From Moraxellaceae bacterium (GTDB lineage Bacteria; Pseudomonadota; Gammaproteobacteria; Pseudomonadales; Moraxellaceae): a stretch of 64,000 bases of DNA. The notes under the pieces were generated by a model. It was not told where the DNA came from. It was given only the letters and a program-made list of their open reading frames with translations, and did no database searches. Each line of letters begins with the position of its first letter. Within the stretch, counting starts at the first letter, position 1. Shown piece by piece: positions 35,794-45,113 of this stretch. The stretch lies in NCBI GenBank assembly GCA_030680295.1, contig JAUXVU010000020.1, positions 124,001-188,000 on the forward strand. The letters are read 5' to 3'. The position numbers were made by a program, and so were the translations under genes.

Positions 35794-36462
35794 ATGATCC
35801 GTTTTGAATCGGTCAGCAAGCGTTACCCGCCTCAATTTGACGCGTTGCGAGAGCTGAGCTTTGAAATCCCCACCGGCGAAATGGCATTTTTAACCGGCCA
35901 TTCCGGTGCAGGTAAATCCACGCTACTCAAATTAATCATGATTATTGAGCGCGCCAGCAGCGGCCGAGTCATTGTCAATGGTCGCGACAACGGTCAGCTG
36001 AAAGGCCGACAAATTGCCATGGCACGACGCGACATTGGCATGATTTACCAAGACCACAACTTGTTAGATGACCGCACCGTGTTTGATAACGTGGCCCTGC
36101 CGCTGATTATTTCTGGCATGGCACCGCGTGATATTCCTAACCGTGTTTATGCTGCACTGGACTTAGTGGGCTTAAAGCATCGTGCCAAATCCATGCCATT
36201 GGAGCTGTCCGGTGGTGAACAGCAACGTGTTGGTATTGCCCGTGCTGTGGTTAGCAAACCGTCCGTCATCCTAGCCGATGAACCAACCGGTAATTTAGAC
36301 CCTCAGCTGGCACTGGAAGTGATGAATATTTTTGAAGAACTGTCGCGTGTTGGCGTCAGTATCTTGGTGGCCACCCACGACCTGTCGCTGATTGCTCGCT
36401 TCAAACACCGTCTGCTGACCCTAAAAGCCGGACAGTTAGTCTCTGACAGTGGAGCAGCCTAA
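35794..36462 (+). CDS. ftsE: Cell-division ABC transporter ATP-binding protein FtsE
   Basis: A 222-residue ABC ATPase with Walker [10 protein letters not shown] (about 35-43), signature LSGGEQQRV and Walker [13 protein letters not shown]. FtsEX regulates peptidoglycan hydrolases at the septum. GGAG precedes the ATG, and the stop overlaps the ftsX ATG. Confidence 0.98.
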   Translation: MIRFESVSKRYPPQFDALRELSFEIPTGEMAFLTGHSGAGKSTLLKLIMIIERASSGRVIVNGRDNGQLKGRQIAMARRDIGMIYQDHNLLDDRTVFDNVALPLIISGMAPRDIPNRVYAALDLVGLKHRAKSMPLELSGGEQQRVGIARAVVSKPSVILADEPTGNLDPQLALEVMNIFEELSRVGVSILVATHDLSLIARFKHRLLTLKAGQLVSDSGAA

Positions 36463-37433
36463 TGAATCAACCTATTGCAAACAGAGGCGCTAACAAACAG
36501 GCCAGCTCATTAAAAAGTACGTTCAGTCACTACTTAGGCCATCATCGCCGTGAAGCTAAAGACAGTTTTGTGCGTCTTCGCAACTCACCTTTATCAACGC
36601 TGATGACTGTTTTGGTTATGGCCATTGCGCTTAGCTTGCCGCTGGCACTGGGTTTTTTACTCAACGATGCCCGCTCTGCAGCAAATGGCTGGGACAGTGA
36701 AGCCAGACTTTCCATTTATCTAAAAGACGGCTTAAGCAGTGAGCAGCAACGTAATGCATTGCGCAAAGCTCAAGCCTTAGATGAAGTTGCTTCAGTCTCC
36801 CTCATTTCTCCTGAAGTTGCCTTGGAAGAGTTCAAGGAGTCATCAGGTTATGGCCAAGCACTTAAATTATTTGATAAAAACCCTCTGCCGCCAGTATTAG
36901 AAGTATTTCCGGTAAACACTAGCGACACCAATGCCATGACTGCTTTGCGTGATCAATTTGCGCAATGGGAAGACGTTGAGTTAGCTGAAGTCGATATCGC
37001 TTGGGTGCAACGCTTACAAAGCATTCTGGATCTAGGCCAGCGCCTGCTTTATGCCTTGGGTAGTGCCTTGGTGTTGGGCGGTTTGTTAGTAGTAGGCAAC
37101 ACCATTCGCCTAAGCATCGAATCGCGCCGTGAAGAGGTTCGTGTGATTGCGCTGCTGGGCGCCACACGCAGTTTTATTCGCCGACCCTTTATTTATTTGG
37201 GTGTGTGGTGTGGTTTAAGCGCTGGGCTTGTCACCCTGGGCACAGTTAGTGCGTTAATTTATTGGCTAAACGAACCCGTCATGCAGCTGGCTAGGCTTTA
37301 TGGCAGTGAGTTTGCACTGAGCTACCCATCTTTTAGTATTGGCATTGCCGTAATACTAGGTGCTGGCTTCTTGGGATGGTTAGGTTCATGGTTGGCAGTG
37401 GGTCGTCATTTACGCGAATCTGAGCCACGTTAA
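36462..37433 (+). CDS. ftsX: Cell-division permease-like protein FtsX
   Basis: A 323-residue membrane protein. TM1 is about residues 44-66, followed by a periplasmic domain (RLSIYLKDGLS...) and three C-terminal TM segments with the family segment SRREEVRVIALLGATRSFIRRPF. It pairs with FtsE and relays ATP hydrolysis to amidase activation. It has a one-base overlap with ftsE. Confidence 0.97.
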   Translation: MNQPIANRGANKQASSLKSTFSHYLGHHRREAKDSFVRLRNSPLSTLMTVLVMAIALSLPLALGFLLNDARSAANGWDSEARLSIYLKDGLSSEQQRNALRKAQALDEVASVSLISPEVALEEFKESSGYGQALKLFDKNPLPPVLEVFPVNTSDTNAMTALRDQFAQWEDVELAEVDIAWVQRLQSILDLGQRLLYALGSALVLGGLLVVGNTIRLSIESRREEVRVIALLGATRSFIRRPFIYLGVWCGLSAGLVTLGTVSALIYWLNEPVMQLARLYGSEFALSYPSFSIGIAVILGAGFLGWLGSWLAVGRHLRESEPR

Positions 37434-37439
37434 TGCCAT

Positions 37440-37460
37440 ATTGCCGAGAACTACGGCAAT
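37440..37460 (+). terminator. Hairpin between ftsX and rpoH
   Basis: ATTGCCG (37440-37446) and CGGCAAT (37454-37460) form a 7-bp stem with a 7-base loop just after ftsX. No T-run follows, so it may be a weak terminator or an mRNA-stabilising hairpin ahead of rpoH. Confidence 0.35.
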
Positions 37461-37510
37461 GGTATTATAAGCAATGATGTTGTTTGATCACTTTATGGAG
37501 GGCATGAACG

Positions 37511-38374
37511 ATGTCTGACTGCAAGGCCTTACAGCCGATAGCAGTAGGTATTCCTGGGGCTAACCTAGGTTCGTACATTCAATCTGTCAGCAGTATTCCG
37601 GTACTGACTGCCGATGAAGAGCGCTCGCTTGCCGAACGCTTACACTACGATCAAGACCTAGACGCCGCACGTCAGCTCGTTCTCGCTCATCTTCGTTTTG
37701 TGGTGCATATCGCCAAAAGTTATGCTGGTTATGGCCTGCCACAAGCCGACTTAATCCAAGAAGGCAATATTGGCCTGATGAAAGCGGTGAAGCGCTTTGA
37801 CCCCACCATGGGTGTGCGTCTGGTGTCCTTTGCTGTGCATTGGATTAAGGCCGAAATTCACGAATACGTGATTAAAAACTGGCGCATCGTCAAAATTGCG
37901 ACCACCAAAGCACAGCGCAAACTATTTTTTAACCTGCGCAGCATGAAAAAAGGCAGCGCAGGTTTGACTCAAGCCGAAGCACAGGCCATTGCCGACGAAT
38001 TAAATGTCAGCAAATTTGATGTGCTCGAGATGGAAGGTCGACTGCTGAATTACGACACCCCCATTGACGGCAATCCTGATGACGATGAAGAGCGTGTGGC
38101 GCAAGCTCCAATTCACTATCTTGCCGACCATCGTTATGACCCGGCACAGCTAGCGGAAGCTGACGACACCGAACACAGCAACAACGACCGCCTGATGCTG
38201 GCAATCAGTTCGCTGGATGCACGTAGCCAGGCCATTTTGTCCAAACGTTGGTTAAGCGAAAACAAGTCCACGCTGCATGAACTAGCCGATGAGTTTGGTG
38301 TGTCTGCCGAACGCATTCGTCAGCTAGAAAAAAATGCCATGGACAAAGTGCGTGCGGCCTTGTTGACTGCATGA
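37511..38374 (+). CDS. rpoH: RNA polymerase heat-shock sigma factor sigma-32
   Basis: A 287-residue sigma factor. Region 2 contains [28 protein letters not shown], and the RpoH-box-like segment is [14 protein letters not shown] (about 136-149). Region 4 ends [25 protein letters not shown]. It directs transcription of chaperone and protease genes. GGAGGG precedes the start. It follows ftsX after 77 bases, as in Pseudomonas. Confidence 0.98.
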   Translation: MSDCKALQPIAVGIPGANLGSYIQSVSSIPVLTADEERSLAERLHYDQDLDAARQLVLAHLRFVVHIAKSYAGYGLPQADLIQEGNIGLMKAVKRFDPTMGVRLVSFAVHWIKAEIHEYVIKNWRIVKIATTKAQRKLFFNLRSMKKGSAGLTQAEAQAIADELNVSKFDVLEMEGRLLNYDTPIDGNPDDDEERVAQAPIHYLADHRYDPAQLAEADDTEHSNNDRLMLAISSLDARSQAILSKRWLSENKSTLHELADEFGVSAERIRQLEKNAMDKVRAALLTA

Positions 38375-38760
38375 GCTGGCTGTCCATTGCAGCATTCAAC
38401 CTAGCCCTAGCCGTCATGACTGGGGCTTTTGGTGCCCACGCCCTTAAAGCCAAACTATCGCCAGAAGCCTTGGGCTGGTGGCAAACAGCGGTTGAATACC
38501 ACTTTATTCACGCCTTGGGCCTGTTAGTCATTGGCGCGCTGATTCGTATATCACCTGCCCTGACCGCACCACTGCCATCCACTTTAAGTAGCCCAGCCCT
38601 TAGCCTGCAAATTGGCATCGTCATTTTTAGTGGCTCGTTGTATGCCATGGCATTAGGTGCACCGCGCTGGTTTGGCGCCATCACCCCAATAGGTGGTTTG
38701 GCATTCATTATTGGCTGGCTGTGGCTGGCGCTTTTATTCTGGTCGTCTAGTCGTGGCTAA
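38371..38760 (+). CDS. DUF423 family membrane protein
   Basis: A 129-residue protein with four hydrophobic helices and the typical GAFGAHALK motif of DUF423 (YgdD-like). Function is unknown; it is an inner-membrane protein. It overlaps rpoH by 4 bases and thiS by 8, so it is probably transcribed with them. Confidence 0.9.
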   Translation: MSWLSIAAFNLALAVMTGAFGAHALKAKLSPEALGWWQTAVEYHFIHALGLLVIGALIRISPALTAPLPSTLSSPALSLQIGIVIFSGSLYAMALGAPRWFGAITPIGGLAFIIGWLWLALLFWSSSRG

Positions 38761-38965
38761 TGCATTCCGTATTTCCGTTAATGGTCAGCCACAAGAAGTG
38801 GCCGAAGGCGCTACTGTGGCGGATTTACTGCTGTTGTTAAATGTCCAAGGTCGACGCATAGCCGTTGAGCGTAACGGTGACATCGTGCCGCGCAGCCTGC
38901 ATGCCAGCACACTCATTCATCCTGCAGACCAAATTGAAGTGGTGCATGCCATCGGTGGTGGTTAA
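38753..38965 (+). CDS. thiS: Sulfur carrier protein ThiS
   Basis: A 70-residue beta-grasp protein. Start is GTG at 38753, inside the DUF423 end; a longer start at 38693 would lie in the DUF423 coding part and is unlikely. The core ISVNGQPQEVAEGATVADLL and the C-terminal ...VVHAIGGG fit; the Gly-Gly end is thiocarboxylated to give sulfur for the thiazole of thiamine. Its partner thiG is not adjacent but 15 kb away at 53914. Confidence 0.93.
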   Translation: MANAFRISVNGQPQEVAEGATVADLLLLLNVQGRRIAVERNGDIVPRSLHASTLIHPADQIEVVHAIGGG

Positions 38966-38968
38966 TTC

Positions 38969-39469
38969 ATGGATGTTGATCTAGCGATCACCCTGCTGAC
39001 TTGGGCTGGCGTCGCAATTTTATTAATCGCAGGTCTTGCCGGTTTAGTACTTCCCGTCATTCCTGGCCCACCATTATTATTCGCCGGCTTTTTATTAGCA
39101 GCTTGGGCTGAACAATTCCAATTTGTCGGACTTAACACACTCATTTTGCTGGGCCTTTTATGCCTGTTTGCCATCATCCTAGACTTTGTCGCCGGTGCCT
39201 TAGGTGCCAAACGTTATGGCGCCTCTAAGGCTGCCATTTGGGGCGCGTTAATCGGCGCCGTGGTCGGCATAGTGTTCGGCCCGATTGGTATTTTGTTCGG
39301 GCCATTTGTGGGTGCCGTGATTGGCGAACTGATCAATGGTCGCCAACTGCAACAAGCTGGACGTGCTGGCTTTGGTGCCAGCATTGGCATGTTAGTTGGC
39401 ATCGTCGCCAAATTAGTCATTGGCATTTTGATGTTAGCGCTGTTCTTGAGCGTGCGCTTTTTAGCTTAA
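38969..39469 (+). CDS. DUF456 family membrane protein
   Basis: A 166-residue very hydrophobic protein with a GLAGLVLPVIPGPPLLFAGF start segment and Gly-rich central helices (GALIGAVVGIVFGPIGILFGPFVGAVIGEL), typical of DUF456. Function is unknown. It follows thiS after 3 bases and converges on the next gene with a 4-base overlap. Confidence 0.87.
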   Translation: MDVDLAITLLTWAGVAILLIAGLAGLVLPVIPGPPLLFAGFLLAAWAEQFQFVGLNTLILLGLLCLFAIILDFVAGALGAKRYGASKAAIWGALIGAVVGIVFGPIGILFGPFVGAVIGELINGRQLQQAGRAGFGASIGMLVGIVAKLVIGILMLALFLSVRFLA

Positions 39470-40584
39470 TCAGCTGGTCGCAGTTCAAACTCGCCCAAAT
39501 CAAATACCTCACCATTGACCAATAAGCTGGCCAAATGCCGTCCTTCATAATGTCTGCGTGTGGTCATGTCCGCCAGCGACAAACGATAACTCAGCACAGA
39601 CGACTCGCCCGCCGCTAAGGTCAGCGTTTTCCACTTAAACACCTTGATGCCATAACGGCCGTTTTGGCGTAGATAATGAATGCGTAAATCCACGCATAAA
39701 GACTGCGCCTGCGCGCTTTGATTGATCAGCTCACAGCTAATCTGCAAATGCTCACCGCGCCGTGGAGCGGTAGGTAAAAACGCCACCTGCGCCAACTTAA
39801 TGCCGGCAGCAGGCACAAAGCCCATTAACGCTAACGCTTGTGCATCACCAGCTTTAATTAAGCTACGCAGGCCATGCCGAACCAGTGCCCGTCGATTGTC
39901 ATCGGCATCCACCAACCATGCTTTGGCCAAGTCCAATACCCGCTGTGGGTGGTCTTTACTAATGTCGTTTAGATTATTGGCCACCGAGCGGCGGACATAG
40001 GATGAGCTGTCGTCTTTGAGCTGCTCTATCAGCTCGATCACCGATGTTGGATCGGCTTGAAACGCCGGCAGTCTGGCCGCCCAAGGCAAACGCGGACGAG
40101 TGCCTTCGGACACCAAACGGCGCACATGCTCACTGGGGTCATGGCACCAAGACGCCAATACCGTCAACGTGGCTTCCGGCTGTTCTATCAAAAACCGGCG
40201 AATGGCAAATTCGCTGGTAAAGCGTTGGGTAATGGCATGTAACAAGGTCATGCTGCGGGCGTGATGATATATGCCTTCATTCGCCACAAAAAAGCCATGC
40301 GGTAAATACACAAAACCCGCCATGGCAAAACTGCGGTCTGTGGTCAGCGGCTCTGCCAAAGAATCCTGCACGATGTCGGCCGCTGCTAAAAAGTCCGCGG
40401 GCAAACACTGCGCCATGGCCTCCGCCATGCGCTGCCCCCTGGCCATTAGCCCTAAGCTGTCATATTCCAGTAAGCAGATGCTTAAAAACTTTTCTGTTGG
40501 AAAGTCAGCATACACAGCCCGAAAGCGCGCAGCTAACAACGCCGGCACTTCAGGACCGTATTGATTCGTTAATGCGTCAGCCAT
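39466..40584 (-). CDS. HEAT-repeat DNA alkylation repair-like protein
   Basis: A 372-residue protein from the ATG at 40584 (TGGAA before it). It has HEAT-like helical repeats in the middle (HDPSEHVRRLVSEGTRPRLPW, DDSSSYVRRSVANNLNDISKDHP) as in the AlkD/COG4335 family, plus a C-terminal beta-rich domain of ~100 residues (LQISCELINQSAQAQSL...). AlkD-type proteins remove alkylated bases by cradling DNA; the catalytic residues cannot be confirmed by eye. The C-terminal domain is found in COG4335 members and may mediate another contact. Confidence 0.8.
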   Translation of the reverse strand: MADALTNQYGPEVPALLAARFRAVYADFPTEKFLSICLLEYDSLGLMARGQRMAEAMAQCLPADFLAAADIVQDSLAEPLTTDRSFAMAGFVYLPHGFFVANEGIYHHARSMTLLHAITQRFTSEFAIRRFLIEQPEATLTVLASWCHDPSEHVRRLVSEGTRPRLPWAARLPAFQADPTSVIELIEQLKDDSSSYVRRSVANNLNDISKDHPQRVLDLAKAWLVDADDNRRALVRHGLRSLIKAGDAQALALMGFVPAAGIKLAQVAFLPTAPRRGEHLQISCELINQSAQAQSLCVDLRIHYLRQNGRYGIKVFKWKTLTLAAGESSVLSYRLSLADMTTRRHYEGRHLASLLVNGEVFDLGEFELRPAD

Positions 40585-40644
40585 AGTTCCATACAATCAC
40601 TATACGATTTACCCACATTTCCAAGTGTTAAGTTACATGGATCC

Positions 40645-40680
40645 CCGGCAGGATGAACGTGGATAAATCCACCGAGCCGG
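40645..40680 (+). promoter_or_regulatory. Nested hairpin in the histidine-kinase leader
   Basis: CCGGC (40645-40649) pairs with GCCGG (40676-40680), and inside it GTGGA pairs with TCCAC around TAAA. The outer arm ends 6 bases before the kinase ATG at 40687, where a ribosome-binding site would lie. A role in translation is an inference. Confidence 0.4.
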
Positions 40681-40686
40681 ATTGTT

Positions 40687-42168
40687 ATGAATACAGCCCT
40701 AAGCCCTCTTTCTGCATCGTTAGCAGCTAACGAGAGCGAACGGCTGTCTGCTGCCCATCAACTCAACATCTTAAGTGCTCAATCAAGTCCTGTCTTTGAC
40801 CACCTTACCGAATTAGCCAGCGAATTATTTTCCTGCCCTATCGCATTAGTCTTATTACACGGAAACAAATACCACTCTGCTTTTTGTGACTACACCGTGT
40901 TGCAAGATGATGTTTTTGAGGTCAGCGATACGCTATTAGATCATCGTTTTGCCGAAAACCCACTGGTAACTGACCTACCATTTATTCGCTTTTATGCTGG
41001 CGCCCCACTGCGAAACACTCGGGGCCAAACCTATGGTGTTCTGTGCATTATTGATACTCAGCCGCGCACGCTATCTGCACAGCAACATCGCATGCTAACT
41101 AAGTTGGCACTGCAGGTGAATGCGCTGGTTTCTGCCGATGAGCAACGCTTCCAAAAATCATTATTTAACAACATGGCCGACGCTGTGATTGTAGTGAATG
41201 AGCAACTCAATATTGAGCAAAGCAGTAAGAGCGCAGTGCTGTTGCTGCCAGCACTCACAGGCAAAGGCGTGACGCCACTCACTGATGCACTACCTGAACT
41301 CATTGGCCCACTTCAGCAGTTATCAGGTCACGCACCTTCAGCTGCCGAATCACGCTTTGAACTGGACGTTGATATTCCATGGCGTGGGAAAATGTCGCTG
41401 GAATTTAGTTTGTCTAAGATTTTTCGCAATGGCAACGCGCTGTGGATTGTACTGATTCGCGACTTGAGTCAAACCAAGCGTATCGAGCGCATGAAAAACG
41501 AGTTTATTTCCACGGTTAGTCATGAGTTACGCACACCATTAACCGCCATTCGTGGCGCCATAGGCTTGCTGTCGGCAGGCGCACTGTGTGAAGTGCCGGA
41601 ACCCATGCGTGACATGCTCAATATTGCGCAAGACAACTCTCAACGCCTGAGCTTGCTGATTAATGATTTGCTGGATTTAGAAAAGCTGATGGCCGAAAAG
41701 TTCGAGCTCAAAATGCGCTCAGTGGACATCGTTTCATTACTCGACAGCGTCATTCACACCATGATCCCGGTTGCCAACAATCATAACGTCACGATTGTTC
41801 GTAACTCTCAGCAACCCGCAAAAATAAAAACGGATCCCAATCGACTAACACAGGTGCTGTCTAATTTGCTATCCAATGCCTGTAAATACTCGCCTGCCCA
41901 TGGCACGGTGACAGTTACGCACGAGGTCATTCAAGCTCATCTTTTCATTCGAGTGACTGACCATGGCGAAGGCATTCCTTATGAGTTTCGTTCACGCATA
42001 TTCAGCAAGTTTAGTCAGGCTGATAGCAGCGATACGCGCACCAAAGATGGTACTGGCTTAGGGCTGGCGATTAGCAAAGAGTTAGTGGAGTTAATGGGCG
42101 GTCATATTGGTTATGAGTCAGAACCGGGACATGGCGCCTGCTTCTGGATCAAGCTACCTATCGCCTAA
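40687..42168 (+). CDS. Orphan sensor histidine kinase (GAF + PAS-like + HisKA/HATPase)
   Basis: A 493-residue kinase without membrane segments. An N-terminal GAF-like domain (about 20-150; FYAGAPLRNTRGQTYGVLCIIDT) is followed by a PAS-like segment (about 160-265). The phosphoacceptor His is residue 279 in STVSHELRTPL, then N-box NLLSNACKYS and G boxes GEGIPYEF and GTGLGLAISKELVELMGG. It senses a cytoplasmic signal; no response regulator is in the window. The adjacent tpx gene hints at redox, but that is only positional. Confidence 0.9.
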   Translation: MNTALSPLSASLAANESERLSAAHQLNILSAQSSPVFDHLTELASELFSCPIALVLLHGNKYHSAFCDYTVLQDDVFEVSDTLLDHRFAENPLVTDLPFIRFYAGAPLRNTRGQTYGVLCIIDTQPRTLSAQQHRMLTKLALQVNALVSADEQRFQKSLFNNMADAVIVVNEQLNIEQSSKSAVLLLPALTGKGVTPLTDALPELIGPLQQLSGHAPSAAESRFELDVDIPWRGKMSLEFSLSKIFRNGNALWIVLIRDLSQTKRIERMKNEFISTVSHELRTPLTAIRGAIGLLSAGALCEVPEPMRDMLNIAQDNSQRLSLLINDLLDLEKLMAEKFELKMRSVDIVSLLDSVIHTMIPVANNHNVTIVRNSQQPAKIKTDPNRLTQVLSNLLSNACKYSPAHGTVTVTHEVIQAHLFIRVTDHGEGIPYEFRSRIFSKFSQADSSDTRTKDGTGLGLAISKELVELMGGHIGYESEPGHGACFWIKLPIA

Positions 42169-42238
42169 TAAACAATCTTATCTGCCATAGGCTAGCCATA
42201 TCTGCTTTACTCTGTAGTGAGACTAACAGGAGGGGCAT

Positions 42239-42739
42239 ATGGCAACGGTGACATTAAAAGGCGGACCTGTTCAGGTCGGCGGAACATTTCCTACAACAGG
42301 CAGCACAGCACCTGACTTCAGTCTGGTAAATAACAGCTTGGCCGATATGGCTTTGGCTGACTTTGCCGGCAAACGTAAAATTCTGAATATTTTCCCCAGC
42401 GTAGATACACCAACCTGCGCCATGTCAGTTCGACAGTTCAACACCCAAGCAGCCAGCATGAATAATGCCGTTGTTTTGTGTATTTCTGCCGATCTGCCAT
42501 TTGCCCAAGCACGCTTTTGTGGTGCCGAGGGCATTAAAAATGTGGTGGGTTTATCAACATTGCGCCACAACGAATTTCTGACGAATTATGGCGTTGCTAT
42601 TGCAGACGGTCCGTTAGCCGGTTTAGCGGCTCGCGCGGTGGTGGTGTTGGATGAGAACAACAAGGTACTGCATAGTGAGTTGGTCGCTGAAATTTCAAGT
42701 GAACCAAATTATGACGCAGCATTAGCAGCACTGAATTAA
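42239..42739 (+). CDS. tpx: Thiol peroxidase (atypical 2-Cys peroxiredoxin)
   Basis: A 166-residue peroxiredoxin with peroxidatic Cys60 in [14 protein letters not shown] and resolving Cys94 in [11 protein letters not shown], the Tpx pattern. It reduces peroxides, especially lipid hydroperoxides, using thioredoxin. AGGAGGGG precedes the ATG, predicting high translation. Confidence 0.97.
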   Translation: MATVTLKGGPVQVGGTFPTTGSTAPDFSLVNNSLADMALADFAGKRKILNIFPSVDTPTCAMSVRQFNTQAASMNNAVVLCISADLPFAQARFCGAEGIKNVVGLSTLRHNEFLTNYGVAIADGPLAGLAARAVVVLDENNKVLHSELVAEISSEPNYDAALAALN

Positions 42740-42758
42740 GCGCTAACGACGGCTGTGC

Positions 42759-43067
42759 TCAGAATTTATCTGGGCGCAGTACGTCGACATCCTGCATAAA
42801 AGCCACCATGCCAAAATCGTCATAATAACGTTCACGCAGCAAGGTAATAGCAGACTCCGCAACAGCTCGACTGCACACTGCCTCCAAACGGATATTGGCC
42901 GATTCGGCTAACACACCGTCGCGATAACCTCGACTGCCACGGCCACGTACTTCACTAACACTGTAACCACGCACACCTTGCTCACTCAAAATGCGCACCA
43001 GTGTTGCCTCTAAAGCCGCTTCGGTAATGACCGTCAGCAAAGTCCTTGTTCCGGTATTAATGCTCAT
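42759..43067 (-). CDS. sbtB: PII-like protein, SbtB-type regulator
   Basis: A 102-residue GlnB-like protein with an EVRGRGSRGYRDG T-loop region. The tail lacks the CGPEGC redox motif known from cyanobacterial SbtB. Such proteins bind adenine nucleotides and control the partner transporter. The neighbouring gene, 1 base upstream on the same strand, is the SbtA-like permease, which supports the call over a GlnB/GlnK role. Confidence 0.75.
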   Translation of the reverse strand: MSINTGTRTLLTVITEAALEATLVRILSEQGVRGYSVSEVRGRGSRGYRDGVLAESANIRLEAVCSRAVAESAITLLRERYYDDFGMVAFMQDVDVLRPDKF

Positions 43068-43068
43068 G

Positions 43069-44007
43069 TCAGGCTCCTGCTAGGTACTGCGCCATTTGAT
43101 AAAAGAGTGGGATGCCAAAAAAGACATTAAATGGAAATGAGATGCCTAAAACGGCTGCCAAAGATGTGGCCTGATTGGCCGTTGGCACTGCCAAACGCAT
43201 GGCGGCGGGCACTGCAATATAAGAGGCACTGGCCGCCAATGTTGCCAGCAAGGTAAGGCCACCAACGGAAAGCCCCAACAGCCAACCACAGGCCAAACCT
43301 AATACCGCCGACAGCAAAGGCATGCAGATACCAAAGCTTAATAAAAACAGCCCTTGTTGCCTTAAGCCGCTCATTTGACGACTGACAATAAGGCCCATTT
43401 CTAATAAGAATAGCGCCAAGACACCCTTAAATAGGTCAAAAAACACCGGGGTAATGCTGTCTAGGCCACCAGGGCCTGCAAACCAACCGATGGCCATACC
43501 GCCTAACAACAAAGTGACTGCCTTACCCAAAAAGGCTTCGTGTAATAAGTTGCCCCAGCGCACAACCTGACCAGAGCCCATACCGCGGGCCAGCATGATG
43601 CCCACTAAAATCGGGGGCACTTCCATCACGGCCAGATACACCACTAGCTGAGGCTCAAAGCCAATATTGCGTGTAGACAACCAGGTCACCGCAACCGCAA
43701 AAGTGGCAATGCTGACCGAACCATAATGTGCCGCAATGGATGCCGCATCAGGCCGAGCAAAGCGCCCTAGATTTAATAAAATGGCAAAGGCAATGAAGGT
43801 TTGTATGACGCCTAACAGCATGACGCTGGCCAGTTCTGGCAACAACGGCATTAGTGGCTGCCCTGCTAAACCCTGTCCACCTTTTAAGCCGATGGCTAAT
43901 AGTAGAAAAAGTGACAGGCCTTCATATAGGCCGGGAGGCAACTTGAGCTCAGAGCGCAGCAGGCCAGCAATCAGGCCAAAAGCAAAGAATAAGACGATTA
44001 CATCCAA
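43069..44007 (-). CDS. sbtA: SbtA-type sodium-dependent bicarbonate transporter
   Basis: A 312-residue permease with about ten membrane helices in two inverted halves. The N-terminal FGLIAGLLRSELKLPPGLYEGLSLFLLLAIGLKGG and a central AHYGSVSIATFAVAV segment match the SbtA family. It imports bicarbonate with sodium, best known from cyanobacteria but present in heterotrophs. The sbtB-like gene follows at once, giving the canonical sbtAB pair; it may supply bicarbonate to carboxylases such as the atuCF enzyme. Confidence 0.82.
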   Translation of the reverse strand: MDVIVLFFAFGLIAGLLRSELKLPPGLYEGLSLFLLLAIGLKGGQGLAGQPLMPLLPELASVMLLGVIQTFIAFAILLNLGRFARPDAASIAAHYGSVSIATFAVAVTWLSTRNIGFEPQLVVYLAVMEVPPILVGIMLARGMGSGQVVRWGNLLHEAFLGKAVTLLLGGMAIGWFAGPGGLDSITPVFFDLFKGVLALFLLEMGLIVSRQMSGLRQQGLFLLSFGICMPLLSAVLGLACGWLLGLSVGGLTLLATLAASASYIAVPAAMRLAVPTANQATSLAAVLGISFPFNVFFGIPLFYQMAQYLAGA

Positions 44008-44093
44008 GGCAGCAGTCTCACCGTTGATAGCGTCAAAAGCATAGCATTCTTAGTGGGTTTATTTGAGCTATTGCAGTGCCAACTTAAACGTGC

Positions 44094-44123
44094 ATAATGT
44101 TACATCGTTGAATGTAACATTAT
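44094..44123. promoter_or_regulatory. 11-bp perfect inverted repeat before the PF10118 gene
   Basis: ATAATGTTACA (44094-44104) and TGTAACATTAT (44113-44123) flank 8 bases and end 14 bases before the start codon. Size and position fit a repressor operator of the TetR or GntR type. No regulator gene lies next to it. Confidence 0.55.
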
Positions 44124-44136
44124 TTGGAGACGTCAC

Positions 44137-45063
44137 ATGAGTGCTACAACTAAACTCGACACCTCACCTAACAGCCGTCCATTAGCGGGCGCTCAGGTCG
44201 GCATTCCACCACGCCGTATGGATTTTGAATTTGATCCAGCATCAGTCTCGCGTTATTACTACGACAATAACCCGTTTCACAGCACCTTCATGACGGCATT
44301 GTCAGCCTTATTCCCTGAAGGCGAATCATTCTTTGTCGAATCCGTGCGTGCCTACCGTGACCAAATTACGGATCCAGTCTTGAAGGCTCAGGTTTCCGGC
44401 TTTATTGGCCAAGAAGCCATGCACTCTAAAGAGCACAAAGCCTTTAATGATGCCGCCACCGCCCAAGGCTATCCTGTACAAAAAATGGATACTGAGCTAG
44501 GCAAGGTATTAGGCCTCGGTCAAAAAGTACTACCCAAACCCGTACAACTGGCTATTACCGTGGCACTGGAACACTACACTGCCATCATCGCGGAAATGTT
44601 ATTACGTGATGAAGATGTGCAACGCCGCTTTTCGCCAGAAATGTTTAAGTTATGGGCTTGGCATGCGCTAGAAGAAAACGAGCACAAAGTGGTGGCTTAT
44701 GATGTCTATGAAAAAACCGTGGGCTCTTATGCGCTGCGCGTAGGCACCATGATCCCTGTTACCGCCATTTTCTTTGCTGTGGTGTTTACCAACCATGCTC
44801 GCTTATTGCGTCATGATGGCCAGCTGTTTAATTTCCGCCAGAACCTGCCAGCCATTAAATACTTATGGAATGGTCGTAAAGGTGTGTTCTCACGCCTGTT
44901 GCCACAGTACTTAGACTTCTTCCGTCGTGACTTCCACCCTAACCAGCACGATACCGATGCACTGTTAGAGCAATGGCGTGAAAAACTGTTTGGTACCAGC
45001 GGTTTATTAACTGAGCAGTTAGAGAAGCCAAAACCCAAGGCTAGAAAGCGCAAGCTGCACTAA
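44137..45063 (+). CDS. PF10118 predicted metal-dependent hydrolase
   Basis: A 308-residue protein with ferritin-like metal-ligand patterns: FIGQEAMHSKEH (about 90-101), LEHYTAIIAEML and ALEENEHKVVAYDVYE. The spaced Glu/His pairs suggest a di-iron or di-manganese centre. The family (COG3687) is annotated as metal-dependent hydrolase, but no substrate is proven to my knowledge. A hydrophobic segment occurs around residues 205-220. It is monocistronic with an operator-like repeat upstream and a terminator downstream. Confidence 0.83.
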   Translation: MSATTKLDTSPNSRPLAGAQVGIPPRRMDFEFDPASVSRYYYDNNPFHSTFMTALSALFPEGESFFVESVRAYRDQITDPVLKAQVSGFIGQEAMHSKEHKAFNDAATAQGYPVQKMDTELGKVLGLGQKVLPKPVQLAITVALEHYTAIIAEMLLRDEDVQRRFSPEMFKLWAWHALEENEHKVVAYDVYEKTVGSYALRVGTMIPVTAIFFAVVFTNHARLLRHDGQLFNFRQNLPAIKYLWNGRKGVFSRLLPQYLDFFRRDFHPNQHDTDALLEQWREKLFGTSGLLTEQLEKPKPKARKRKLH

Positions 45064-45074
45064 GTGATGCGCAA

Positions 45075-45104
45075 TAAAAAAGCCGGCTAATGCCGGCTTT
45101 TTTA
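45075..45104. terminator. Bidirectional intrinsic terminator
   Basis: AAAAAAGCCGGC, TAAT, GCCGGCTTTTTT: a GC stem flanked by an A-run and a T-run between two convergent genes, so it can stop transcription from both sides. Confidence 0.93.
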
Positions 45105-45113
45105 TAACTGCCA

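Noticed and set aside
40653-40730. Possible 25-codon upstream frame (ATG at 40653) overlapping the kinase start
   Set aside because: It has a fair ribosome-binding site but ends inside the kinase gene and has no recognisable content; chance is likely.
43067-43069. GlnB/GlnK (nitrogen PII) identity for the 102-residue PII-like protein
   Set aside because: It lacks the GlnB-type uridylylation T-loop as I know it and is paired with an SbtA-like permease rather than amtB.
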